From Wuchereria bancrofti (Eukaryota > Nematoda > Chromadorea > Rhabditida > Onchocercidae): 64,000 nt of DNA. Shown here in pieces: positions 50,894-63,079 of this stretch. The notes under the pieces were generated by a model that saw only the letters and a list, made by a program, of their open reading frames with translations, had not been told where the DNA came from and did no database searches. The position numbers were made by a program, and so were the translations under genes. Each line of letters starts with the position of its first letter. Position 1 is the first letter of the stretch. The stretch is taken from the NCBI GenBank assembly GCA_005281725.1, contig SSBO01000009.1, forward strand, positions 4,352,163 to 4,416,162, read 5' to 3'.

Positions 50894-51764
50894 TCCAAAA
50901 ATGCTTAAACCTACCTTGACTCAAGCTCACTTCGGCACGGACTCTTCGTCAGTCCTTCAGCCGTCCTCCATAAAAGTGTAGCACCACAGAGATCAATCAA
51001 TGTCCCATCCTAAAAATCAAGTAACTGAAAAATTTTTTTAACACTTTCATTATTTATTTCGAACATGTCAGGAATTTGTCAAATTTAACTCATCAAATTT
51101 GAGGAACCAGCATTTTTACAACTTCATATACCTGTAATTCGTTGGTTTCACCCGCCAATAACTCCCCTCGTTTTGTTGAAGACCTCGTTTCCCTTATATT
51201 GTAGATGTCACCATCGACAGAGACTTCGCGCCACACAAACATTCCCATATAGTCTTCCGCATTTTGACTGAGATTCTGAATGATTTTTTTCTGAGGTTAA
51301 ACATCATCCTGTAAACCTCACTAAATATTCAAATAAAAAGATATGAAGTACTTTTGCCAGCGAACACTCGACGAGAATAGATCTTTTGGAGTTGAAAATA
51401 AATACAAAGACCAGCATGATAAAGCAAATGACATACTGCCTTCTTCTCACCAAAAATATTGCAGAATTGCAAGTACTTCTGGTAAGTCTCGGTGGACTTG
51501 TATTGAGGGATTGAAACCACAAGCCTATCCTTCCTAATTCAATTTGTCAATTGCATCCACTTTTTTGGTTACATTCATTTCACTCGAATTTTGTACATGA
51601 CCTCTTGAATCAGTAAAGGACCAGATAGCAAAAACAACTGAGCTTTATGTGAAACAAAGTAGAAAATACTAACCACAGTAATGGAAGCTTTATTAAATTG
51701 CCAAGAATGTACATTTTTTAAATCCAAGCAATTAATTGGTTATACTTCTTAAAATTACTATAGT
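50894..51764. repeat. Inverted repeat, right arm: antisense copy of Pellino exons 7-8
   Basis: Reverse complement of 45277-46147. Exon and splice-site sequences are intact, but no other Pellino exon accompanies them, so it is a gene fragment on the minus strand. Such near identity means very recent origin, gene conversion, or an assembly duplication. Confidence 0.95.
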
Positions 51765-51768
51765 TAAA

Positions 51769-52877
51769 AAAACTGCAATTTGTTAAAGCAAATTATCAAG
51801 AATACCGCGAATGTAATTAGGTTCAACGTAGGTATCTGGTGTAATTCGTTTGTAAAGGAAAAGTGAAATTTCAGAAATGGCATTGTTTCTTGACGATCTG
51901 CCGTGATGAGAGGATGATTATTTTTATTTCTAACGCAAAGATAGATTTAATTCAACTTTTATCTATTTCTAAAATAGAACTCAGAAATTTAAAACAGGAC
52001 AAAACAATATGGTTAGGTTTATGCAAATTGCAGCAGCACTTGATATTAAATATCATTTGTCATTTTAAATAATTCTAAATTAAGTGCGGGAATTTCATAA
52101 TTGGGAACGTGTAACACTTCCTCAAATTGAGTAGAATCACACCGAGCACTTTGTTGATTGTAACAGATGAGTCTCTTTCGTCCGATAATCTTTCAGATTC
52201 ATATTTTCAAATCCTTCTACGATAATATCACTCTTCTATATGCACACTATCTGCACAGATATTTCACACATTACTGAACTTCAGGTATTTCATTCCAGTT
52301 AGGAGTAATCCTTTCCGGTAAATCGGAATATGCCCAAGAAATAAGAATTTTTTGCGGACATTTTTATATGGCTGAGTCCAATTCCCAATCTTCTAACATT
52401 TCATGTCAAATGGAACACCTCGAATGGGACGTGAATGTTGCATTTCTCTTGGCTTATCAACAATTTGTGTTCCAGGAATTGGGGTGAGGGGGCGAAGTGG
52501 TAGTTGAAAGGATTTTAGATTGCTGATTCATCTAACGATAATTTGGCCCACTTACTTTGGATGTTACAGGTGATTGATTCAGACGATGATTATCTCATCC
52601 CAACAAAACTTCAGCGAGAATGACGACTTTTCCAAATTAGTAAGTCGGTTTTCTCTGTGGGCGCATTCATCTGCATATATGTCTGAAATTTTAGTGATCT
52701 AATAATTTCAGATATAGCTTTTAATATTATTCCAGGATTCGATTTCTGGTAAGAAGATAAGATACTTAGAACACTTCTCATGTATTTTATCTGCTGATTC
52801 TTTTCTATATTGATTATGTTTTATGTTTACTTTTTTGTGAAATAAACCTGCTGCGGGTTTCAATTGAAGTTATTTAG
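51769..52877 (+). other. Region upstream of the DRH helicase with a candidate exon at about 52286-52485
   Basis: Between the right arm and the helicase ATG. On the plus strand, 52286-52485 is open for about 66 codons (SFQLGVILSGKSEYAQEI...), with an ACTTCAG acceptor and a GTGAGG donor. It can join in phase to 52610-52634, which ends in a perfect GTAAGT donor, and then in phase to the helicase exon at 52878. An alternative minus-strand reading across about 52396-52530 gives a Pro-rich C-terminus ending VPFDMKC. I cannot choose between these. It may be an N-terminal extension of the helicase or a separate small gene. Confidence 0.3.
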
Positions 52878-55800
52878 ATGGCAAGTGATAATGGATTTCG
52901 TTTGGGACATTTAAGACTTTACAAAGCAGAATTGCTAGAATCAGTTGACAATATTGAAAAGTTGCAGCAATTTCGCCAATTTTTCGGTATGATAAGATTC
53001 GAAATGCTGTGAATCAGTAGAATCATATCTTCTACTCTTCTTCATGTTTTTGTAATGAAAAGATAATTTTGAATTAATCGTTACTGGTGATTGCATTAAT
53101 TGATTTCTACAGCAGTTTTTCCTTCGTGTCACAACTGTTCTTCTCTTGACTCACTGTTAAGTACTAAATAAGCTTTCGAGTACCGATTGAGCCCTTAACT
53201 TCTTTTTAGAACATTATTTTAGTGTGATCAATTACTTAAGAAATCCTTATCTATAAAGTTTAATTATATTTCAGGTGACCCAAGAAGTTTTACTCGACTT
53301 TTGGATTTATTCAAGAATAATTCTAATAAAAATGTAGCACTAAATTATTTCTGGCATCAGATATGTTTTAATCGTGAAGCCATGGATCGTATACTCTCTG
53401 TGGCCACTGAAGGTATTAATGCTGAGGCATACCAGAACTATCCCAGGCTTCCAATACTTCGAACTCGTTATTCTTAGCGCTGTTTGCATAAAATTACCAA
53501 ACGTTACCTTTCCTGTGAAACTTATGGTTCAGATATTTTTTTCAATCTGTGGTTACTGGTCAAATATCCTTTATATTCGTGGAAAATAGCTATAAGAAAT
53601 GAAAACTTTGGCAGGATTAAACGAGCCGAAGTAAAAGAGTTTTTTTTCAAACTAAATCTCTTCAAATTAGGTTAGGTTTTTTTTTTGGATTCAATTTCCA
53701 TTTCAAGATATAAGAACCTGTTGATTAGTTTCTTATTATCCTTTCTCTTGCAGAAAACAAAGCTCTGCTTGATTCGATTCATGAAAGTATATCAGCGAAA
53801 TCACTGAAGTATTACCATAAAATGTTTTATGAAGACGCGAAAAAAATGGATAAAATCATAATGACAATTGAACCGTTGCCTCTATGTGCAGGGTTAAAGG
53901 ATGCAAGTTATGGATCTATTAAGAATGTTGTGCAAGAAATGATGAAGAACAAAAGTGTGACATTTATGCTTCTATTTCATGTTAAAATTATTAACCGAAA
54001 AATTTCTTATCTTTTCTATAGCATCGGTGCTTTTCGTATAAGTTCAGTTTTGCAGTGAAGAAAACGAGGTTCGTTATTTTGAAATGCATTTTTTTCACAT
54101 TTTTTTTTTTTTTCATTTTGTTTTCATTTTCAGAATATGAAGAAGCAGCATGTTATCTAATGAGGAATCTACCTAAAATAAAAAGTTTGGAGAATGAATC
54201 ATCTGGCTGGTATTTCGATTTCTTAAATGCTTGTCTTATTGATAGTGCTAATCGTTCAATACCTGAATTTATCGATCCTGATTACAAGATTCACTTGGGT
54301 AAGCTTGAAATAGGCTTATATTTATAGGCAAATGATGGAATTGATGGAATAGTAGTTATCCTAAAAAGCTGTTTCTAATCCCTATGTAAACATTAACCTG
54401 TATTGGGTTTCAATTTAGTATTTGTCTTAAGCAAACACATTTTAGATACCTACAATGCACAACGTCGAATCCTAAAGATATCTCAAAATAAGTCGGGACT
54501 ACAAAACGGGTTACCAAACACTGTGGATGAACTAGAAAAATCAGAGAAATTGGAAAGTCGCACTCAGGAACATTACAAGAAATATCGAATGAAAGCATTC
54601 AGTGTGCCATTTACAGTTTGCTCACTAATATCCGTTTTGCAGTTATTCTTGTTTGGTATCCTGGATGGAACTGTATTTAAAATTAACATAAGAACTGTTT
54701 CTTTCCACTGGTACCTTAACTTGGCTGTGACAGTATAATGGAATAAGAAGAATGGTTCTGTTTCAGGTGATGAAAAGCTAGAACACTTGGATGATGCGGA
54801 ATCGATTGAATTACGACCATATCAGCAGGAGCTGGTCGAAGCAGCATGTCGAGGAATGAACACAATCATCTGTGCTCCCACTGGTTCGGGAAAAACTGTT
54901 GTAGCTGCACACATTATTTTGGAACATTTTCGAGCTATGAAAGCTGCAGATAAACCATCCAGAGTTTTTCTTTTTTTCTTGTTATTTTAGGGAAATTCTG
55001 CTCAATTTCCATTTCTATCAGCAGATATTATATCTTTATCACATTGAACTAACTCTATCAAAATAGTATACATCTAGAACCTTTAGAAAGACTTGAATTT
55101 ACTAATCTTGTGACAAACTAAAAATACAACAAATTAAGAAATAAAAGTGAAAAATGGTATTGATAATATCAAATTATGTGCAGTGTTTTTAATGTATATG
55201 TATCGCATATTAGCTAAGTTCATACCTAATAAACCAGTAACAGATTAGAAGCTGATGCGCAATATCACGATTCTGAGGTGAATCTAATACATATCCGTTT
55301 CGCAGTTATTCTTGTTTGGTATCCTAGTTAAAATTGCTAAATCAGTGTTCTCCTTTTCGTAATAAATCAATGTTTCATATTACCATGTACTGATGTATTC
55401 ATCAGTAAGACTGAACTAAAATTTTATAATTTCACTGTTTTTAGGTAGCAGTGCTTGTTCCAACAATTCCACTTGTAGAGCAACAATGTATAATGTTGAA
55501 TCGTTATCTGCGAAAAACATTCTGGGTCGACGGTATGAGTGGAAGTGAACCAGTCGATGAAAACGGACGTGCTCCAAATGTTTTAGCAAGTCATGTAACT
55601 GTTTTCACGCCGCAAATCTTCATGTAAATATTGTCACTTTCTATCCTGTATTATTTACGTTTGTGAATTAGAATTAATTGATCTGAAAGCAAATTACCTT
55701 CTAAATAAATTGTTGAAATTTTAATGTTTCCGCTTTTTCCTAATTAGTTTTTTTTTTTTTTAGAAATTTGTTGAGAAGTATACGTCGAGATGATCGTTTG

Positions 55801-58800
55801 TACTTCACCGATTTCTCGATGTTCATATTTGATGAATGCCATCATTGCGATGGAGACCATCCTTATCACGGCAATTTTTACTAATTCAGATTTTTTCAAA
55901 ACTTGATATATAAACGAACTCAAATTAAATGAATGATTAAGTTTTGTAAAGAAAGTTTTGCAATTAATAACAAGCATCACATTCTATCATACTGTATTAC
56001 TGTACTGAAAATAAGTCAGGAATTTGTGTGAAAAATGCATTTATATGAGAAATCAAGCGACCACTTTTTTTTCTTTTGAGGATTTTGATCTGATTTTTCT
56101 TTTGAAATCTTGATTTGGTTGTGAAATAAAATTGAAAATTGGGGTCCTTTTTTCCAGTTCTGATGCGGATGTTACACAGATTTGATGGTCCAAAGCCGCA
56201 AATTGTTGGTTTAACTGCTTCTCTGCCACTTGGTGCAGGACGTGCAAGTGTTGATGCAGCACTCGATGTTTGTTTTTTCAGTTGGACAAAAATTTTTTCA
56301 TTGCAGTGATTGTTTTTTAGAAGTAACACATAATAATTTCTGTCTTTATTTCTTTTTACATTTTTTGGAATTTTGATTTTACCGTTGAGAACTTCTATCA
56401 AAAAATCTATCTATCAAATTACAGCATATGATGGATTTATGTGCTAAACTTTCTGCTCATTCCATCAGTACAGTTCGAAAACATATGGAAAATCTTCGCT
56501 ATTACGTAAAACCGCCTGTTGATGGTTCGTTACTTTGGTACTTGTTGAGATATTAAAATTTAGCTAAATTTGATTTCTTTTTAATATCGTTCACTATGAA
56601 AGATTTATTAGGGATGTATAAAACTAAGGTAAAAACGCTTATCTTAGTTTCTTCCATGTTTGAGATATAAAACGAGCTCATCGGCCTGAATACGACAGTT
56701 TTTCCCAGTCATTGGAAATCTGCATGAGAAAAATTGAGTTGGCCATAAAGCCGGAACTTGGAAGAATAGCCGAAAATAAAATTATTAATTTTAAAGTGGT
56801 TCGTTACAGCTTTGATTTTGACTTTTTTTTTGTCTTCCATACTTCTAAACACTTTTTGGTGCTATGATTATCAAAAAATAAAAATAAAAAGAATAATTTT
56901 ATCATACAATCTGTTGTAAGGATTGTAAGTTGGACCCGTTTTCTTAAGCACATCCAACAAATTTGTAAGGATCGTTAAAAATACTCTCCACTTTTACATA
57001 TTCATGTTTCAACCATTCGTAAAGAACTATTTTATAAAAGAGGAGGAATAATACTGCTCACAATTTTTAGGAATAAATATTTTAGGAATGCTGACATCAT
57101 ATTTTTAATTTAGATGCATGCCATATTAGTTTCATATCATTTAGCTTTTCCATGCATGCTGATTTCAGGAGGAAACTGTATTTCCGGCTCACCGGAACTC
57201 AACGCGTTATGAAAGTTTTGTTGGAGGTTTGAAAAATCGCTTAATGGAGTTACCTGATGATAAATTGAAACACCAGCTGATCAAAATGCTTGAACATCTT
57301 GGGGTGGGCACTTTTTACTCACCGAACACTTAAGTTAAACGTTTTGAGGATGTGTTGCTGCAACAGAATGTTTTTGCAACATTTTTCCTAAAAATAAGTC
57401 TATGCTTATCCATTTTGAAAGTTTACTTAAGACCTTTTTCAGCGATGGTATTTGTTTTTTGCTTGTTTTCAGTATTATTATCGTGCTCTTTGCTTGAGTG
57501 ATTTACTGCCGAACTGGTATGCTTACAGTTATTTGCATGAAAACATGACAAAAGAAATTGTTCAGGATGCAGGTGATAGGACAGCGATTCAAAATCAGTT
57601 GGCGAAGCTTTTCGAAAGTGTGTAACTTGTTAGTAATGGTTTTATCAAAACAGTGGATTAATTGTTAATACTGCTTTCTGATTCTTTTTATATCTTTTTT
57701 TCATTTCAGTTTTTAATGTTGTGTTATTTTTGTGCCTTTATGCTGTTTTCATGACTTTCTCAGATCAGAATTTCATTTAAAGCTTTTCATAATTTCATAA
57801 AATTTTATAAATGAAAAGCAAAAAAGTAATGAGGTCGAAGATAATATGTACCTTTTTTGTATTTTCTGTGTCAGACTTTTCCATATTCTCTCTTTTTAGA
57901 ATTCGTGAAATCGGATGAACTGAATTTCAAAGAAAATGACTCGGGTGAAGAAAAAGAAATCTTGAAAATGTTGCACACTATTTTGCGTGAACAGTACGTT
58001 TCGGATCCAGCTTCCAGAACCATAATCTTTGTGACGACACGTAAACTGGCTCAATATTTGTCACACCATTTGAACACTGTTAAAATTGTCGATAGAACAA
58101 GTCGTGCAGTCGGATTCATTACCAGTAACATTTTTTTTTTTTTTTCAGAAAGATTAAGCTTTCGGGAAGTGTTTGTTCTTGCTTTGCAAAACAATTTAGA
58201 ATTAATGTATTTGTCTTCTGTAGCAACATATGTATTATTTCTGTATTGTTTTTCAGTTTTTTTATTTTTATATTTTTTCGTTTTAAGTGAAACCATTCCG
58301 ATTAAATAAATTTTTCTTTGGAAAAAATGAAGGGCGATTAATAAGGTAATACTAAAAGAAATGAATATTATCATGAGATAATGTTAAGGGTGATTATATA
58401 TAACAGTTAAGTATATGAAAATGGTATTAAATCATTGGGGCTCATCTAGGTTTTACATATATTTACGTATATTTAGGTTCGAATAGGTCTTCTGCTTTGA
58501 ATGGTCAAACGGCTGAAGAACAGCGAACGGTGATTGAAAATTTCAATCAAGGTACTTTAAAAGTTTTAGTGGCCACATCAGTTGCTGAAGAAGGTTTGGA
58601 CATTTCTGCATGTAATCTGATCATTAAATATAACAACACAGGTTCCGAGAGATCACTGATTCAAAGAAGAGGTTAGTCTGCAGTTCTTGAAGTTTTTTCT
58701 TTTTTTAATTTAATCTTAATTTTCAAGAACGAATAGTCCATATGTATTTGCTAAGAATGAATAATCCATATATCCTGAGTTGATAATTATTCCATCCTAT

Positions 58801-60982
58801 CGGAATTTTTTTGATCCACGCAAGATATTCAAATATTATAGGTCGAGCTCGAGCGAAGCATAGTAAATCAATATTGCTGGCATTAGATGGTTCTATAGAA
58901 GAGAAAGAATTAGAAAATATTCAGAAAGAACATTTAATGAGACGATGCCTGGAACATATACAAACAAAATCGGAAAACCAGATGAAACATTTGGTAGATT
59001 TCTTTTTTTCACTGCTTAAGTAATTGTAGCATTTCCCTATTTATTGTTGGAGAAATATGATTTAATTTTAATAAGAAACTTGTTGCTTAGTGTTCTATTC
59101 GTCATAATGTCAGTTAGTATTTCGCACACAAAACTCAGTATTTTTTAGGCACACAATCCTCTTCAGAATTCCCCGACGCTTTGGTTTGACTATTTTTATT
59201 GTGCAGTTTCTTTCCCTTCGCTTTATTATTCACAAACTTAAAATTGAGAACATGGACTTTCTAGGGATTTTTGGAAAGAATCGCAGAAACGGTACTTTTA
59301 GAAAGAACCAAGGAAATTTCGTATCTTAACTTCAACTTCAAGAAATTTAAAATTCCCTTTTAATTTCCTAAATTTTACGATGCCAACCGTGCAGGAAAGC
59401 ATCCGGCCGTTCGTAAATATGTCATACGCAGGAATGTTTTCAGCAGTCAATGTTCAGGTCATACCCATTTCAGGTAGAAGCGAAAATTAAGCAAATGAAA
59501 GCTCTTCATGAGGCGAATTTGGTACGAGAGAGTGAAAAGAAGCGTTTATTGGAAGGAAAACGGTTATTTGTTTTTTAATATATTTTTTCACAAAATCCTT
59601 GGAAAATTTCGTAATCGAAGCTGATGTCCAAATTATATGGACTATCGGAACTTAAGACCTTTGTCTTTAATTTGAGGTCAAAAATTATGTTTTCTTTTTC
59701 GGAGTTGGTCAAAAAGCAGTGTTCGCATTGCAGTTATGATTTGAAGTGTCGTCTCTGTGGTGCATTTATATGTAAAAGTAGTAGCATGCGAATTGCGTGC
59801 GATAACCATTATGTTTGCTGCGATCCAACAATTTGGGAGCGGATTGATAGTAGAGTTCACAATGCAAAAGTGAAGTTATTTAGCAGATGTTCATACCTTT
59901 ATAAAGAACGAAGTTTATTTATTTATTTTTTTTTTTTTGATTTCTTAATGAGAAATCCGTGAGGCTGTTGAGATGTGTTTGAGTAGCTTTTCTGCGGTCT
60001 TTTTTGAGAATGCATTTCCTCCATTTTTATCTATTTTGCTTTATTTATCCACATCGCATTCAGTTCTCTGAAACTTACCTGATTGCTTATTATTTAGTTC
60101 CCTTCGTTATCCTATTTTTTAACTCAGTTTTATTCGTATGTACACGTGAGATCTTAGGGCAGAATAGTAGAAAATTTATCTGTGAAAGCTATTCTCATGG
60201 AAGCACTTCACACAAAAGATTCCAATCTGCCAAGCTTTTTGTCGTTAGGATTCGTCAGTTAATCAGTACTTTTACAACTATTCCACACACTATATTTCTT
60301 CACTGTTTAGCTTTCATGTCTACAACATTTCTTCAACTAATCGGCTTGTTCCAATGCAAGGAAATTTGAAGTTAATATTTCTGTTTTTATGATAGTCATT
60401 GGCAATTGCAACGCTGGTTGGTAAACTTCATTGTAAAGGGACCGACGAATCAGACTGCAATGAAGCGCTGGGTACAATTGTCAAGTTATACGGCGCCTTC
60501 CTGCCAACGATAGCAGCAAAAGCGATAATGATTGATGATAAGGAAGCATTTTCTGTTCGACCACAATATGAAAAAAAGTGGGATTCTATAACAACGGATA
60601 AATTTTGTGTTGAACCAATCACTGAGTCTGATCTGGTAAGCAGTTCATTTTTTAGTGAGTAATTTATTTAGTCGGTTTGTGTACAAAAGGCTTCTCATTA
60701 ATCTGGCGACGCATAATTTGAAGGATGTTATGATTCTGGTCCAAAGTTATGACTAATGACCACGACTCAGCTCGATAAAGCGGATGTCCTCAGCAGTGAT
60801 ATGAAATACCGGGCAGGATTCTGTTCAAAATATTTTTCTCTTTCTAGAAAGTGATGTTGAACTCGCTGCACAGCTACTCACGAGAACAACACCTTCAATT
60901 TGAAGCCGAAGCAGGACTTGCTGTCAAGCGTGCTCTCACTGAAATGAAGAAAGAAAGGCGACAGTTCGTAATGGAGGAATAA
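52878..60982 (+). CDS. Dicer-related helicase (DRH), RIG-I-like receptor family
   Basis: Twenty exons: 52878-52986, 53275-53412, 53754-53954, 54134-54298, 54446-54601, 54767-54963, 55445-55623, 55764-55870, 56158-56267, 56425-56524, 56665-56795, 57169-57303, 57473-57617, 57900-58124, 58477-58671, 58842-58993, 59474-59562, 59677-59869, 60396-60635 and 60848-60982. They close in phase to 1033 aa, like C. elegans DRH-1/DRH-3. The N-terminal 250 residues are helical (CARD-like region). Helicase motifs: APTGSGKT (293-300), [15 protein letters not shown] (405-409), LTAS (436-439), [19 protein letters not shown] and QRRGRAR (762-768). The C-terminal RNA-binding domain has likely zinc ligands C869, C872, C922 and C930. 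In worms these act with Dicer in siRNA production and antiviral or endogenous RNAi. Exon 8 ends at a GC donor. The acceptors of exons 11 and 18 (TTTGAG) and the exon-17/18 join are the weakest points. DRH-1 versus DRH-3 identity is not decided. Confidence 0.93.
55869..55874 (+). other. Non-canonical GC donor (GC-AG intron) in the helicase gene
   Basis: After HPYH codons at 55861-55869, the exon must end at base 55870 and the intron begins GCAATT. No GT lies nearby in the open frame, which stops at TAA within 15 bases. The next exon (TTTTTCCAG, from 56158) continues in exact phase with LMRMLHRF, as in RIG-I family proteins. Confidence 0.8.
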
Positions 60983-61446
60983 ATTCCCCAAGACACTTCT
61001 GTGTCTGTCCCCTCCAACTTTTTACTTTACTCAGCTTTCAATCGCACCTTTGTTAGTTCGAAACCACCATTGCAAATTTAGAAAGGGAACCTACCACACT
61101 CGTTGCGTGCCTTTTTCCTCAAAGTCTTCGTGCTTTATTATGATAGATCTCTTAAAATCATCTCATTCACTTTATATTATTTTTCGTCTCACTGTTAAGC
61201 ATGACAGAATTTACTTAACTACGAATCAAATAAAATTTTTTGGGAAATGTACTTTCATCAGAAAAAAAAAAAATTGTTCAAAACTGTTCGCTGAAGCTAA
61301 ATTAAACAGCACCTAAACGGCTTACGCATTACATTTTAATGGAAGTATTGTAGTATTTAACTGCGGTATAAAGCAGTAAAACAATAACAGTTTTATCATT
61401 TTATAGTGAGAAAAATGAAACAATAAGTCAAAGCTGTTCAACAAAT
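60983..61446. other. Convergent 3' region between DRH and RPS6
   Basis: 465 bases between two converging genes. AATAAA overlaps both stop codons (GAATAAATT at 60977 and, on the minus strand, AAATAAATT at 61446-61451). A further plus-strand AATAAA is at 61229-61234. Transcripts could overlap at their 3' ends. No gene is seen. Confidence 0.6.
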
Positions 61447-63053
61447 TTATTTGCTACTTTTGCTATATCTCGCCGATTCTGATTCACGACGAGATGCTGA
61501 TGAGCGACGGCGAGCAATTTTAGCTGCTTGCTTTTCCTAAAAAAGTTTTCAGATAGATCCATGGGAACGCTGATTCTTTATCTCCAACACGTAGGTTATC
61601 TCATTTTCAAACAAAAGATACGATAGAAAAATTTCATGGCCTGCAACTGCCAGCAACAAATTATCGACGTGCGCAGCCCAACACATCAAAGCTCCAAAAA
61701 ACGAAAAAAAACAGCATGACAGACCTTAGAGTACTGCGTCATCATCTTATGATACTGAGCTTCTTCTTCACGGCGTTTAACACTTCGCTTAATTTTCATT
61801 GCCAGACGTCTTCGTTTGCGTTGCAACACAACTGGTGTTATTAGTCGTTGGATCTTTGGTGCTTTACTGCGTGGTTTCTTACCTAAAAGAAAAGGGTACT
61901 ACGATTCATTTCGAGTCTTATGTTAAAGATTTGTTAGAAGTTGATGAATTAAGCCGCAGAAGAGCGCAAACGCCGAGTGACGTTTGCTATCGCATTAAGA
62001 AAACTTTTCTTCAGTGTATATAACAAAAGTTGAGAAAGAAAATGAGTAACACTCAAAGTATATCACCCAAAGTGAAACTGGAGGGATATGGATTCGACAA
62101 GAGTATAATTACTACAAACTATAGAAATAAATATACCTTCTTTTTCGGGTAATTTCCGACGAATAACATACTTCCTAACATCATCATTTTTCGTTAGATT
62201 GAACAATTTACGGATTTTGGATGCACGTTTGGGTCCCAAACGGCGAGGAACTGTGGTGTCTGTTAGACCAGGAATTTCCTGTTCACCTGAAGTAGAGCAA
62301 ATGCGAAGATTTAATTTCAAAAGGAAAGATCTAACAAATCCTCGAAAACCTTTTTAGTTCCTCGTAGTAAATGCAAAAACTCAGCAGCAATGGGATTTCT
62401 TACCTTTCTTTACAATGATTAATGCAAGGGCAGATAAATTAGCGTCAACAATACATCCACGTACTGATTTGCGCTTACGTTCCCCATCCCGACGAGCTCG
62501 GTAGCAAGAATGCCCTTTCGACAGTAATAAACGCACGCGTCCATTTGTCAAAACGCCTTGCTTCATTGGAAAACCTTGCTTGTCATTACCACCAGTTATA
62601 CGCAAAACATAACCCTAAAAAATACATTTTTCCTCTCAATTATTTACCTTTACCAACAGCAATGATCTGAACATAAAATTAAATCTTCGTTATGAATATA
62701 TATATGATGAGAAAAAAAACCTGGAAGTGGAAGCAGTTTGGTAAATTATACAATTCCAATAATCGTTTTCAGAATTGTACGAATAATAAGTTCAATAGTA
62801 TATGTCTTACTAAAACGCTGAACAAATCGAACTTAAAAAAGTACAGAAGAATCTCTGTTGAAGGACCAAGGAAAAAAGTTCAAATAGTGGACTAAAAGAT
62901 GACCACTCATATTACCTTCCATTCATCACCCAAAGCATCGGCCTCCACTTCCTGCGCCATCCTTTTTTCATAGAAAATTCGTAACTTCTTCTCATCATCA
63001 ATTTCAAAGACTTTCTGACAGCCAGTAGTTGGATATGCTATATTCAATTTCAT
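61447..63053 (-). CDS. rps-6: 40S ribosomal protein S6
   Basis: Five exons: 63053-62916, 62614-62404, 62286-62137, 61882-61725 and 61536-61447. Phases close, giving 248 aa (249 in most animals). It begins [20 protein letters not shown] and continues through [51 protein letters not shown] and [11 protein letters not shown]. The tail carries [11 protein letters not shown], a basic-Ser cluster like the S6-kinase target sites of other animals. RPS6 is part of the small ribosomal subunit and a readout of TOR signalling. A CTTTCAG acceptor about 26 bases before the ATG probably receives the spliced leader. The gene is unlikely to be anything else. Confidence 0.97.
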
Positions 63054-63079
63054 CCTTCCTTTCTTCTACTCGTGCTCGC

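Noticed and set aside
53374..53675. Additional helicase exon between exons 2 and 3
   Set aside because: Exon 2 joins exon 3 directly in phase (GAAG|GT donor to TTGCAG). The open frames in between are out of phase and AT-driven.
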